Positions 43,274 to 51,773 of a stretch of 64,000 bases of DNA are shown piece by piece (position 1 is the first letter of the stretch; the number at the start of each line of letters is the position of its first letter). The notes below the pieces were generated by a model, which had not been told where the DNA came from, ran no database searches, and worked only from the letters and a program-made list of their open reading frames with translations. Origin of the DNA: Peptoniphilaceae bacterium (lineage in GTDB: Bacteria > Bacillota > Clostridia > Tissierellales > Peptoniphilaceae). Position numbers and translations under genes: made by a program. The stretch covers positions 1 to 64,000 of the forward strand of contig CAJUSY010000034.1 of the NCBI GenBank assembly GCA_910589545.1, given 5' to 3'.

Positions 43274-43927
43274 ATGAATCATACAAAAGAAATAACGAAA
43301 AAAATATATATGCTATCAGGTTTAGGATGTGATAAATCAAACGTAAGTGAGCTTGAAAAAGAGTTAAATAAATTCAATTATACCATTGAATATATCAATT
43401 TACCTGGACAATATTCAAATATAGATGTGAACGTCGAAAACAAAGAAGATTTTGAAAAATGGATAGAAACTCAGATACCAAAAAATTCAATAGTTATTGG
43501 ATATTCACTAGGTGCAGACTTATTGATTAGAAACATTGAAGTGATAAAACCGGATAAACTAATTATTTTAGATGGTGCAATAATTACGAATGATTTCACG
43601 AAAACAACATTTGAAAAAGAAGTTGAATTTAGTAGAAGTTATATAGAAAAAAATAGTCTTGAGATGAGTGCTGACACAATTTCTAATTTACTTTATATAA
43701 AGTTCAAAGAAGATGTGGATGTTTTTGACATGGATATAAAAGTAAAAACGCTGTTATTATTAGCTGATACACCAGATGATTTATATGAATATAAGAAAAA
43801 CAAAGTAGAAAAAAATAATAATCAAGAGAATATAAAATCACTATTTGTCCAAAACACATCACACGATTTTCACACTGAAAAGCCAGTTGAAATAGCTGAG
43901 TATATTGGTGAATTTTTAATGGAATAA
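43274..43927 (+). CDS. Alpha/beta-hydrolase fold protein
   Basis: 217 residues from ATG 43274; an alternative ATG at 43256 overlaps the SIMPL gene and neither has a strong ribosome site. Nucleophile elbow GYSLG with Ser78; Asp in LLADTPDD and a C-terminal His (TSHDFHTEKP) complete a plausible triad. The YMLSGLGCDKS strand carries the oxyanion region. Substrate unknown. Possibly coupled to the SIMPL gene. Confidence 0.8.
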   Translation: MNHTKEITKKIYMLSGLGCDKSNVSELEKELNKFNYTIEYINLPGQYSNIDVNVENKEDFEKWIETQIPKNSIVIGYSLGADLLIRNIEVIKPDKLIILDGAIITNDFTKTTFEKEVEFSRSYIEKNSLEMSADTISNLLYIKFKEDVDVFDMDIKVKTLLLLADTPDDLYEYKKNKVEKNNNQENIKSLFVQNTSHDFHTEKPVEIAEYIGEFLME

Positions 43928-43931
43928 TCAA

Positions 43932-43964
43932 AAAAACCAGAGAATTGTACGTTCTCTGGTTTTC
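43932..43964. terminator. Bidirectional terminator
   Basis: AACCAGAGAA/TTCTCTGGTT stem with As on the left and Ts on the right, between two convergent genes. Confidence 0.88.
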
Positions 43965-43966
43965 GT

Positions 43967-45328
43967 TTACATAAACAACAAATGTGCGATTGGTGCTACT
44001 ATCAAAAGCGAAATTATTGTTCGTTCGATAAATATGACGAATAATTCGAACAAGTTTACAGGAATTGACGATGCGAGGATTAGTCCACCGACTTCTGATA
44101 AGTATATTAATTGTGTTACGGAGATTGTCGCTACGATGAACTTGGTCATTTGCGATTGAATTGTGCTTGCAGCGATGATGGATGGTGTGAACATGTCGCT
44201 GAATCCAACTATCATTGTCTTAGAGGCTGCCAAACTTTCTGGAACTTTTAAGAAGTTCAACAGTGGCAAGAAAGGCTTGCCAAGGATTTCGAAAACTTGC
44301 GTGTTATTGGCAAGTACAAGTGATGCCGTTCCGATTATCATAACAATCGGCATTACTGAAAACCACATTCCAAATGCGTTTTCGATTCCGTTTTTCAAAA
44401 ATTCTCCGATTCCTTTGTGAGATTCTGCACGTTTGATTGCCAAATCTAGTCCGTATTGTACCGATGAAGAATAATTTTCTGATAGGTCTTCATTGGAATG
44501 ATTAGAGTCTACTACGTAGTCGTCTTTTTTGAGTGATAATGGTGGAATTCTTGGAACTATAATTGCACAGACAATTCCAACTAAGCACACCAATAGGTAG
44601 TACACTCCGAAATAGTCGACCATGTCAACTTGGGATAAAACGATAAGGCTGAATGTGATAGAAACTGCAGAGAAATTCGTAGAAATAATTGCAGCTTCTT
44701 TTGCAGAATAATATCCAGATTCGTATTGATTTGCAGTGAGCATGACACCCAATGTTCCATCTCCAATCCAACTTGTGATGCAATCTACTGCGGCACGTCC
44801 AGGAATCAAAAATACTGGGCGCATTATTTTTGTGAAAATCGCACCGATAAATTCCAAAAGACCGAAATCTAATAAAAGTGGAAGAAGCATGCTTGCTATT
44901 ACAAAAATTATTACAAGTGATGTCAACAAATCGTTGAGTATAAATGTCGCAGATTCATCGGCAACTATCATGTCGAAAAACGGCCCAAGGTTAAGCTTGT
45001 TCTTCAACACGACCATCCACACGACGATAAATCCCAAAATTCTAAGTACTAGCCACACAGGCGTTACAGAAAATGTTTGATCTAAAAGTTTGTTTTCTTT
45101 GATGAATTTTACATTGAAACTTGCCAAAACGCTCATTACAAATGATATTGTAATTATTATTGTGCAAAGTGCTGGCAGATAATCGCCGATGGTTTTGGCT
45201 ATAAAATCAGCGAAAATTTTGACAATTATAGTCCATTCGCCATCGAATTTTACGGGTATCATGAAGATAATTATCCCAATAATCGATGGAATCAGAAAAT
45301 TCAGTAATGATTTTTTGTTGGTTTTCAT
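43967..45328 (-). CDS. YjiH-family membrane protein with nucleoside-recognition (Gate) domains
   Basis: 453 residues, about eleven membrane helices. The segments RPVFLIPGRAAVDCITSWIGDGTLGVM and PESLAASKTMIVGFSDMFTPSI match the two Gate-type halves of YjiH-like proteins, which are proposed transporters of unknown substrate. A cytosolic loop of about 50 charged residues separates the halves. GGAGAT precedes the ATG on its strand. Confidence 0.86.
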   Translation of the reverse strand: MKTNKKSLLNFLIPSIIGIIIFMIPVKFDGEWTIIVKIFADFIAKTIGDYLPALCTIIITISFVMSVLASFNVKFIKENKLLDQTFSVTPVWLVLRILGFIVVWMVVLKNKLNLGPFFDMIVADESATFILNDLLTSLVIIFVIASMLLPLLLDFGLLEFIGAIFTKIMRPVFLIPGRAAVDCITSWIGDGTLGVMLTANQYESGYYSAKEAAIISTNFSAVSITFSLIVLSQVDMVDYFGVYYLLVCLVGIVCAIIVPRIPPLSLKKDDYVVDSNHSNEDLSENYSSSVQYGLDLAIKRAESHKGIGEFLKNGIENAFGMWFSVMPIVMIIGTASLVLANNTQVFEILGKPFLPLLNFLKVPESLAASKTMIVGFSDMFTPSIIAASTIQSQMTKFIVATISVTQLIYLSEVGGLILASSIPVNLFELFVIFIERTIISLLIVAPIAHLLFM

Positions 45329-45464
45329 ATTATCTCCTCGCTTTAAAATATTTCAACTAGTATAACACTTATGAAAATATGATGCAAGAAAATAACAAAT
45401 AAAATTAATTAGAAGAAGTAGGAGATACTTTGGTGTAATAAATTAAAAATCTTCTGGTATTAAA

Positions 45465-45642
45465 ATTAGAAAAATCCTCTGTCACGAATATCTAGACTAC
45501 ACAAATTGAAGATTTCTAAATCTCAAAATCCTAAAATCGTAAGAACGCTAACGCTTACGCAAATACGTTTTTGACGGATTTTTTCGATTTGAAATCAAAC
45601 AATTTGTTCCGTATGATATTCTTAGTCAGAGGATTTTCTAAT
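45465..45642 (-). repeat. Giant-hairpin intergenic repeat, copy 8
   Basis: Outer arm ATTAGAAAAATCCTCTG pairs with CAGAGGATTTTCTAAT; then GAATATC with GATATTC; inner AATTGAAGATTTC-type arms; apical GCTAACGCTTACG. The inner part is closely related, in inverse orientation, to copy 9 at 47864-48032, but the outer arms are not. Confidence 0.88.
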
Positions 45643-45657
45643 CTACAAAATTTCAAA

Positions 45658-45682
45658 TAAAAAAGGCTACCAATATAGTAGC
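45658..45682 (-). terminator. Terminator of the YkvI-like gene
   Basis: On the minus strand GGCTAC and GTAGCC pair around a 6-nt loop and a T run follows. Confidence 0.85.
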
Positions 45683-45689
45683 CCGTAAA

Positions 45690-46949
45690 TTATTCTTCAG
45701 TATCTTCTTCATCATCATCTTCTGATTGGTTTTCTTCAGCCATTGTTTCCATTTCTTCTTTTAAAACTTTGTTGTCCAAGTTTGAATCTTCAATCATGGA
45801 TTTTACTTTGCTTGCATCTTTTTTGCTGTAATATTGATCGTCGTCATACTTCTTTTCCAATAAATCCAAGATTTTGAATCTTCTTTTGGATTCTTTTTTG
45901 ATTTTTTGGAAGTCTCTGATGTACGCGTAGATTAGGAATATTATCAAAATTATTCCGGCGTAACCGATGATTGGGTATGTGATGCTGATAAGTTTTCTGA
46001 ACCCTAAAAAGCTTAGGAAAAATCCTATCGTTACAAATCCAATCAAATACATTTTGTATTTTGTAGGATTGTCCTTGGAAGCTCTTTTAGCTAACGAATA
46101 ATACAAGCCGATAGCTGTGTTGAAAATCATTCCGAATATTACAAAACTCATTATCAAACCTAAAACTGGATTGATTTCTTCGATTAGAGTTTGTGTTGGA
46201 AGATCTGCATCTTTTAATATGTTGACTCTCATGAACAATACAACTGCCAAAAGAGCGGTTACTGTTCCTGTGATAAATCCTCCCAACAATCCACTTACTT
46301 TGGCCTCTTCTGATAAAACGTGATTGCCACCGATTGCAAACGCCGTACTTAAACCAACCATCATACACAATGAAAAATAGTTGACTACAGAAAGCCAAGG
46401 ATTGCCGAAATTTTTAGGAATAGTTCTCGCAATTGGATCCAATTGGTCAAAACTTCCGTCAAATTTTATAATTGTATAGACTGATGCGATTAAAATTAAC
46501 GCAACGATAATTGGCGTGAATGCTCCGATAATTCTTGTAACTTTTTCGAAATCCATCATTCCTACGAAAATCACAAGTAGTGCGCAAATCAAAGATCCTA
46601 TCCATGGAGCTAGTCCAAATTGTTGGTTGAGGTTGGATCCTGCACCTGATAGCATTACGAATCCGATTATAAATCCTGTCAAAATAAGTAAAATGTCGAA
46701 AATTCTAGTGAATTTTTTGGAGGCTATCTCGTCCAAAACATCGCTGTGTTCATCTGCAAAATAATAGGAACCCAACTCTAAAATAATCGCTCCAATAAAT
46801 GTATGCAACAACAAAACAAATAGCGCAGTCCACAAACCAGATTTGCCATAAGCTGTGAAATATTGCAAGATTTCTTGTCCACTTGCAAGCCCAGCACCAG
46901 TTAGTACTGCTACATAAGCAAGGGAGGTGTGTAATATTTTCTTTTTCAT
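45690..46949 (-). CDS. YkvI-like membrane protein, putative transporter
   Basis: 419 residues from ATG at 46949 (GGAGAG upstream; a longer frame has no such site). Begins LAYVAVLTGAGLASGQEILQYF, the signature start of the YkvI group, a branch of the amino-acid permease-like fold with about ten helices. A charged cytosolic C-terminus follows, ending in a very acidic tail (ENQSEDDDEEDTEE). Substrate unknown. Confidence 0.87.
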   Translation of the reverse strand: MKKKILHTSLAYVAVLTGAGLASGQEILQYFTAYGKSGLWTALFVLLLHTFIGAIILELGSYYFADEHSDVLDEIASKKFTRIFDILLILTGFIIGFVMLSGAGSNLNQQFGLAPWIGSLICALLVIFVGMMDFEKVTRIIGAFTPIIVALILIASVYTIIKFDGSFDQLDPIARTIPKNFGNPWLSVVNYFSLCMMVGLSTAFAIGGNHVLSEEAKVSGLLGGFITGTVTALLAVVLFMRVNILKDADLPTQTLIEEINPVLGLIMSFVIFGMIFNTAIGLYYSLAKRASKDNPTKYKMYLIGFVTIGFFLSFLGFRKLISITYPIIGYAGIILIIFLIYAYIRDFQKIKKESKRRFKILDLLEKKYDDDQYYSKKDASKVKSMIEDSNLDNKVLKEEMETMAEENQSEDDDEEDTEE

Positions 46950-47056
46950 AGTTCTCTCCTTCTTTTGTAAAATTATATAATAAAATTCAAAATTAGCCAA
47001 GATGTAATTATATAATAAATTTTACAAAAAGTAAATTAGCGAATTGAACAATATGA

Positions 47057-47062
47057 TATAAT
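47057..47062 (+). promoter_or_regulatory. -10 box of the AIM24 gene promoter
   Basis: TATAAT preceded by TGA (extended -10), 22 bp before the start codon; no good -35. Confidence 0.5.
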
Positions 47063-47083
47063 ATTCATGAAAAGAGGTGCTAT

Positions 47084-47845
47084 ATGTTTAAAGTTAAAAA
47101 TTTTGAAGATAATGATGATGTCATAATCAAAGAACAAAATGGAGCGTTTAAAGTTGTAGAATACAAGAGGGATTTGTCTGTTGATTACGAGCAAGCGCAA
47201 AGCTCTTACTTTGCATCGGAAATGAATGTCAGAAGAAGACAATTAGTGTGCGATGTTTCCAAGTCAAATATCACTGTTCAAGCTGGAGCTATGCAATGGA
47301 TGCTTGGAAATGTTAGTTCAACTACTGGAATAAAAGGCGCAGGAGATTTCTTCAAAAAAGCTTTGCGTGGTTCTGTAACCGGTGAAGGTGCGATAAAACC
47401 TGAATACACAGGCGATGGATTATTGGTTTTGGAACCGACATACAAGCACATTTTATTATTGGATGCTGATGATTGGGACAATGAAATCATAATAGAAGAT
47501 GGATTGTTCTTGGCTTGTGATTCTGAGTTGGAACACAAAGCTATTATGCAATCTAATATTTCATCGGCTGTTGCAGGTGGCGAAGGTCTATTCAACTTAG
47601 GATTACATGGAACGGGAATTGTTGCGTTGGAATCTTATGTACCAAGAGAAGAATTGATTGAAATAACGCTTGACAATGATGTGTTGAAAATAGATGGAAA
47701 CATGGCAATTGCTTGGAGTGGTAGTTTGAGTTTTACAGTTGAAAGAGCAGGGAAATCTTTGATAGGTTCTGCGACAAGCGGTGAAGGACTTGTGAATGTG
47801 TACAGAGGAACTGGAAAAGTTCTAATGGCACCAGTTTTAGAATAA
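47084..47845 (+). CDS. AIM24-family protein
   Basis: 253 residues. Beta-rich single domain with Gly motifs (GEGAIKPEYTGDGLLVLEP, GLFNLGLHGTGIVALES, GLVNVYRGTGKVLMAP) typical of the AIM24/TRAP-like fold. Bacterial function unknown. Cytosolic, no signal peptide. Followed directly by hairpin repeat copy 9, whose outer arms may act as its terminator. Confidence 0.9.
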   Translation: MFKVKNFEDNDDVIIKEQNGAFKVVEYKRDLSVDYEQAQSSYFASEMNVRRRQLVCDVSKSNITVQAGAMQWMLGNVSSTTGIKGAGDFFKKALRGSVTGEGAIKPEYTGDGLLVLEPTYKHILLLDADDWDNEIIIEDGLFLACDSELEHKAIMQSNISSAVAGGEGLFNLGLHGTGIVALESYVPREELIEITLDNDVLKIDGNMAIAWSGSLSFTVERAGKSLIGSATSGEGLVNVYRGTGKVLMAPVLE

Positions 47846-47863
47846 AATTATGAGTATTTAATG

Positions 47864-48032
47864 ACAAACCGTTAATGCTAAGAATATCATACGGAACAAA
47901 TTGTTTGATTTCTAATCGAAAAAATCCGTCAAAAATCGTACCGCGTAAACGAAGTGTGCTTACGATTTTAGGATTTTGAGATTTAGAAATCTTCAATTTG
48001 TGGAGTCTATATATTCGTGCATTAAGGTTTGT
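47864..48032 (+). repeat. Giant-hairpin intergenic repeat, copy 9
   Basis: Outer arm ACAAACCGTTAATGC pairs with GCATTAAGGTTTGT (one bulge), then GAATAT with ATATTC; the interior is the reverse complement of copy 8. Together they are long inverted repeats around the YkvI-like and AIM24 genes. Confidence 0.88.
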
Positions 48033-48054
48033 TATTTACTTTGTATAGAAAAAA

Positions 48055-48090
48055 AATCGTGAAAGTTTGCAAAAATTTTCGCGGTTTTTT
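48055..48090 (+). terminator. Terminator-like hairpin
   Basis: AATCGTGAAA pairs with TTTCGCGGTT (two G-T) and is followed by Ts. Confidence 0.65.
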
Positions 48091-48108
48091 ATGGGGACAA
48101 ATCGAATA

Positions 48109-48117
48109 TGGTATAAT
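48109..48117 (+). promoter_or_regulatory. Extended -10 promoter of the small membrane protein gene
   Basis: TGGTATAAT; TTATGG lies 17 bp upstream as a weak -35. Confidence 0.55.
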
Positions 48118-48168
48118 AAAGAAAAGTATATTCAAAGTAATGTAAAGAACATCTTGGGAGGCACTACT

Positions 48169-48450
48169 ATGAATAAATTGAGAAACAAATTATACAAATA
48201 CGAATTTCGGGCTGTGATTTTTGGAGTGATTCTGTTTATTATGGAATTGAAACTTAGAATGAGTTATCCGAAACTTGTAAGCGTTTTGATATCACCGTTA
48301 TCAAGCATTTTTATCTATGCTTCTATAGCTATTGTGTTGATGCTGATGGTTTTGGAGATGCTCTCTGCGATTAAAAACAGAGATTTTGATATTTTGCTTT
48401 TCATTTTAATCATTTTAGCAGGACTTTATTTGATGTATCGTATTATTTAA
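48169..48450 (+). CDS. Small integral membrane protein, unknown
   Basis: 93 residues from the ATG with GGGAGG 8 nt upstream. Three predicted membrane helices (about residues 15-30, 43-63, 74-91) with short charged links. No family recognised. It precedes the GIY-YIG-like gene by 15 bp and is probably cotranscribed with it. Confidence 0.75.
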   Translation: MNKLRNKLYKYEFRAVIFGVILFIMELKLRMSYPKLVSVLISPLSSIFIYASIAIVLMLMVLEMLSAIKNRDFDILLFILIILAGLYLMYRII

Positions 48451-48465
48451 AATTTGGAGGATATT

Positions 48466-49641
48466 ATGGGTATATTTGATAAATTAAAAAGTGTTTTTTC
48501 TTCAGAAGAAAAGGAAACTAATAGTCAAGCTCACAAAAATGATTGGTATGTTTTTGAATGGAGTGTAAAGGACACTGGGGAAGTTTTCTATGTTGGTTAC
48601 GGTTATGGCGATGATTCTAAGTCTTTCGGATTCGAAACTTATCATGGAGAAAGAATAAAAGATAAGTTGGATGTGGAATCCAAAATCATCAAGGACAACT
48701 TGGAAGAAGATGAAGCTCGTGATTTGCAACAAGAAGAATTGAAGAGGATTTTGAAAGAAACTGATAATGTGATTATCAACCGTGTAACTCCTAATATGAT
48801 TACTAGAAAATCGGGATTGTTAAAATCAGAAACATCCCCAAACTACAGATTTGAACAAGCCCCTGTGCTGTATGTTGCAGAATACGAACAACATTATTTG
48901 GGTATGGATTACGATGATTTCGAAAAAGTCGACTTGGATAATTTGAAATCAGTGTACTTAGTTGAAAAAGGTGTTGACGATGAAATTGTCGCGAACATTT
49001 ACAAGGATGATTTGGATAAGTATTTGAAGCAAACAAAATCTTTGTTGGAACACGAAAATATCAAAATCGTCGACGACCAATTTGCAAATGATGTGACTGC
49101 TTGGGTCTACATTGGAGATGATTCCATAGCTAAGGTTAAGGAATACGAGGACAAAGCACAAGAAAAATTATCCAAGAAAATTCCTGTATATCACATGATG
49201 GATGTGTTGAAGAAATTAAAAGAAAAGAACAAGGATAATTTGGATGAGATTTTTAATAAAATCAAGACTACAAAAGAAGTTGAAATTCACCCACACAACA
49301 GTAGAGTTGCTGTGTTCGATATCAAAAACTTGGACGATCCAGCGAAAGGTGCGAAGGAAGGTTTGAGATATTGGAACGAAGGAGAAAAATTCAGAAAGGA
49401 TTCGCATTTCCAATCGGCAATCAAAAATTACGACACTGCTCGTGAAAACGGATTGTGTACTCCTGCACTTTACAGTTCTTATGCTAGTGTTTACAGAAGT
49501 ATGAAGGATTACGACAACGAAATTGATATTTTGCAAGAAGGTATCAAGAGATTGTCTGACCAAGACAATGTGTCTGAATCTCACATCAATTCTATGAAAG
49601 AAAGACTAGAAAAAGCAAAGGAACTTTTATTAAAAGAATAA
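48466..49641 (+). CDS. GIY-YIG-like domain fused to TPR-like helices
   Basis: 391 residues from ATG 48466 (GGAGG upstream). The N-terminal segment WYVFEWSVKDTGEVFYVGYG resembles the first two strands of GIY-YIG nucleases, with the following helix and an acidic residue in EEDEARDLQQEEL. However, FYVGYGYGDD lacks the usual Lys, and a catalytic Arg is not evident, so nuclease activity is uncertain. The C-terminal about 90 residues have TPR-like repeats (YWNEGEKFRKDSHFQSAIKNY, YASVYRSMKDYDNEIDILQEG). A binding role in DNA metabolism or defence is possible. Confidence 0.65.
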   Translation: MGIFDKLKSVFSSEEKETNSQAHKNDWYVFEWSVKDTGEVFYVGYGYGDDSKSFGFETYHGERIKDKLDVESKIIKDNLEEDEARDLQQEELKRILKETDNVIINRVTPNMITRKSGLLKSETSPNYRFEQAPVLYVAEYEQHYLGMDYDDFEKVDLDNLKSVYLVEKGVDDEIVANIYKDDLDKYLKQTKSLLEHENIKIVDDQFANDVTAWVYIGDDSIAKVKEYEDKAQEKLSKKIPVYHMMDVLKKLKEKNKDNLDEIFNKIKTTKEVEIHPHNSRVAVFDIKNLDDPAKGAKEGLRYWNEGEKFRKDSHFQSAIKNYDTARENGLCTPALYSSYASVYRSMKDYDNEIDILQEGIKRLSDQDNVSESHINSMKERLEKAKELLLKE

Positions 49642-49650
49642 TTTGCGTTT

Positions 49651-49687
49651 AATTCCCAATTTGAGAAATCGAGTTGGGGAATTTTTT
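49651..49687 (+). terminator. Terminator
   Basis: AATTCCC/GGGAATT stem with a long loop and a T run. Confidence 0.82.
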
Positions 49688-49703
49688 ACCCTTAAGCGTT
49701 ATA

Positions 49704-49712
49704 TGATATAAT
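49704..49712 (+). promoter_or_regulatory. Extended -10 promoter of moaA
   Basis: TGATATAAT, 17 bp before the start codon; GGTGG serves as ribosome site. Confidence 0.5.
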
Positions 49713-49728
49713 ATATAAAGGTGGTAAA

Positions 49729-50676
49729 ATGAAAGACGCTCTCGGAAGAAAGATAGATTATTTGAGAATTTCTGTGACTGACAAGTGCAATTTGAGATGC
49801 AAATACTGTATGCCAGAAGAAGGAATCACGCATTTGAATCATGACGAAATTCTAACTATAGATGAAACTTTGAAAATTGTTGAAGTTTTCAAAGATTTGG
49901 GAATAAAAAAAGTACGTTTAACTGGAGGCGAACCTTTGGTTAGAAATGGAATACTGGATTTGGTAAAAGGCATCGATGATATGGGAATGGAGGAGATCTG
50001 CATGACTACCAACGCTATCAAATTGTACGATATGGCCGATGATTTGAAGAAAAACGGCGTTGATAGATTTAATATTTCGCTTGATACTCTGGATGCGGAA
50101 AAATTTCGCGACATAACTCGTGGCGGCGATTTGAAAAAGGTTCTGAAATCCATTGACAAACTAAAACAAATGGATATGAAACCAATCAAAATCAACACTG
50201 TTGTGATGAGGAATTTCAATTACGATGAGATTGATGATTTTGTGAAATTCGCAGAGGATGGTGTGATTGTTAGATTTATCGAGCTGATGCCTATTGGCGA
50301 AGCAATTGGAAAATCTGATGATTACGTGTCGAACGAAGAAATTATCAAAAAAATTGGCAATCTTCATAAAATTGACAGCGATTCAAAAAAATCGAAGGTT
50401 GCAGAATATTACACCAATCCAAATGGTGCGATTGTGGGATTTATCAATCCGATTTCTCACAAGTTCTGCTCTGAGTGTAACAGGGTTAGATTGGATTGTA
50501 AGGGAAATTTATTGATGTGTTTACATTCTAATAAGTCGATTAATTTGAAAGATGCTATTAGAAATGATGAAGATATACGACAAATTATTACACAACAAAT
50601 ATACAATAAACCAGAAAGACATTATCTCGAAGAAGGTAACTTCAACAAAAGGGATATGAATACTATAGGAGGTTAA
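49729..50676 (+). CDS. moaA: GTP 3',8-cyclase (molybdenum cofactor step 1)
   Basis: 315 residues. Radical SAM enzyme; CNLRCKYC binds the first 4Fe-4S cluster and the C-terminal FCSECNRVRLDCKGNLLMC supplies the second. LTGGEPL is the SAM-binding motif. The protein ends in the conserved Gly-Gly (TIGG) needed for activity. Makes the 3',8-cyclo-GTP that MoaC, encoded next, converts to cPMP. One base separates the two genes. Confidence 0.97.
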   Translation: MKDALGRKIDYLRISVTDKCNLRCKYCMPEEGITHLNHDEILTIDETLKIVEVFKDLGIKKVRLTGGEPLVRNGILDLVKGIDDMGMEEICMTTNAIKLYDMADDLKKNGVDRFNISLDTLDAEKFRDITRGGDLKKVLKSIDKLKQMDMKPIKINTVVMRNFNYDEIDDFVKFAEDGVIVRFIELMPIGEAIGKSDDYVSNEEIIKKIGNLHKIDSDSKKSKVAEYYTNPNGAIVGFINPISHKFCSECNRVRLDCKGNLLMCLHSNKSINLKDAIRNDEDIRQIITQQIYNKPERHYLEEGNFNKRDMNTIGG

Positions 50677-50677
50677 T

Positions 50678-51592
50678 GTGGATTTAACTCATTTTAACGA
50701 AGATGGTTTGCCAAGAATGGTGGATGTATCTGAAAAGGAAACTACTAAAAGAGTTGCTGTGGCTCATAGTAGGATTTATATGAAAAAAGAAACTATGCAA
50801 AAAATCACAGAAAAATCCATCAAAAAAGGCGACGTTTTGAGTGTCGCACAAACGGCGGCGATTATGGCTGCGAAGAAAACATCGGAAATTATTCCAATGT
50901 GTCACAATATTTTCATCACAGGTGTTGATGTTAAATTCGAATTAGCAGATGATTTTATAGATATTTTCGTCCAATCAAACACTGAATCAAAAACGGGAAT
51001 TGAGATGGAAAGTTTGACTGCAGCAAGTGTGGCGGCTCTTACGATATACGATATGTGCAAAGCAATTGATCGTTCGATGCGAATTACAAATGTGGAGTTA
51101 CTTCACAAAGAAGGCGGGAAAAGCGGCGTGTACAACAGAAGTGTTGATAGTGGTGAAGCAGTTGTAATCGATGTGAATATTAGCGAGAAAAAAGGAACCG
51201 TAAAAACTCCGGTTGAATTTGCAGAATTAAAAGTGGATCATGGGTTGGTTGGAGATGCCCATGCTGGAAATTGGCACAGACAGGTGTCACTTTTAGCGGA
51301 AGAATCCATTGACAAAATGCGCGAAATGGGTCTTGATCTAAAAGACGGAGATTTCGCTGAAAATATTACAACAAGAAATATTGAGCTTTTTACTTTGCCA
51401 GTGGGTCAAGTATTGACGATTGGAGAATGCGTGTTAGAGGTGACACAAATCGGCAAAGAATGTCACAAAGGTTGTGCGATTAAACAAAAAGTCGGCAATT
51501 GTATTATGCCAACGGAAGGAATTTTCTGCAAAGTTTTAAAGGGCGGAATTATTAAGAAAAACGACAAAATCAAGCTTGTAGAATTAAATTAA
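50678..51592 (+). CDS. moaC: MoaC-MOSC fusion protein
   Basis: 304 residues, GTG start with AGGAGG upstream. Residues about 1-155 are MoaC, cyclic pyranopterin monophosphate synthase: MVDVSEKETTKRVAVA, IPMCHNIF and LLHKEGGKSGVY are its conserved blocks. Residues about 165-304 are a MOSC domain (GLVGDAHAG, GDFAENITT, GKECHKGCAI), a sulfur- or molybdenum-cofactor-handling module. The fusion joins early Moco synthesis with a possible sulfur carrier. moaD, moaE, moeA and mobA are absent from the window. Confidence 0.93.
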   Translation: MDLTHFNEDGLPRMVDVSEKETTKRVAVAHSRIYMKKETMQKITEKSIKKGDVLSVAQTAAIMAAKKTSEIIPMCHNIFITGVDVKFELADDFIDIFVQSNTESKTGIEMESLTAASVAALTIYDMCKAIDRSMRITNVELLHKEGGKSGVYNRSVDSGEAVVIDVNISEKKGTVKTPVEFAELKVDHGLVGDAHAGNWHRQVSLLAEESIDKMREMGLDLKDGDFAENITTRNIELFTLPVGQVLTIGECVLEVTQIGKECHKGCAIKQKVGNCIMPTEGIFCKVLKGGIIKKNDKIKLVELN

Positions 51593-51599
51593 GAGTTTG

Positions 51600-51608
51600 T
51601 GTTATAAT
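51600..51608 (+). promoter_or_regulatory. Extended -10 promoter of thiC
   Basis: TGTTATAAT, 8 bp past the moaC stop, placing the riboswitch at the start of the transcript. Confidence 0.55.
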
Positions 51609-51613
51609 ATATT

Positions 51614-51743
51614 CGGAGTCTGGGGGTGCTTTACGCTGAGATCTTTTTAGAAACCCTTATACCTGCTCATGATAATGCATGCGAAGGGAAGAACTTAGAA
51701 TGTTTTTTGCGGATACATGGATTATGTATCCGTTATTTTTTTC
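51614..51743 (+). promoter_or_regulatory. TPP riboswitch with terminator platform
   Basis: The THI-box blocks GGGGGTGC, GCTGAGA, AACCCTT, ACCTG, GATAATGC and GCGAAGGGAA appear in order. A perfect 9-bp stem CGGATACAT/ATGTATCCG (51710-51732) followed by a T-rich run forms the expression platform, so bound thiamine pyrophosphate should stop transcription before thiC. Confidence 0.97.
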
Positions 51744-51773
51744 CAGATTCCAAATTAAACATAGGAGGAATTT

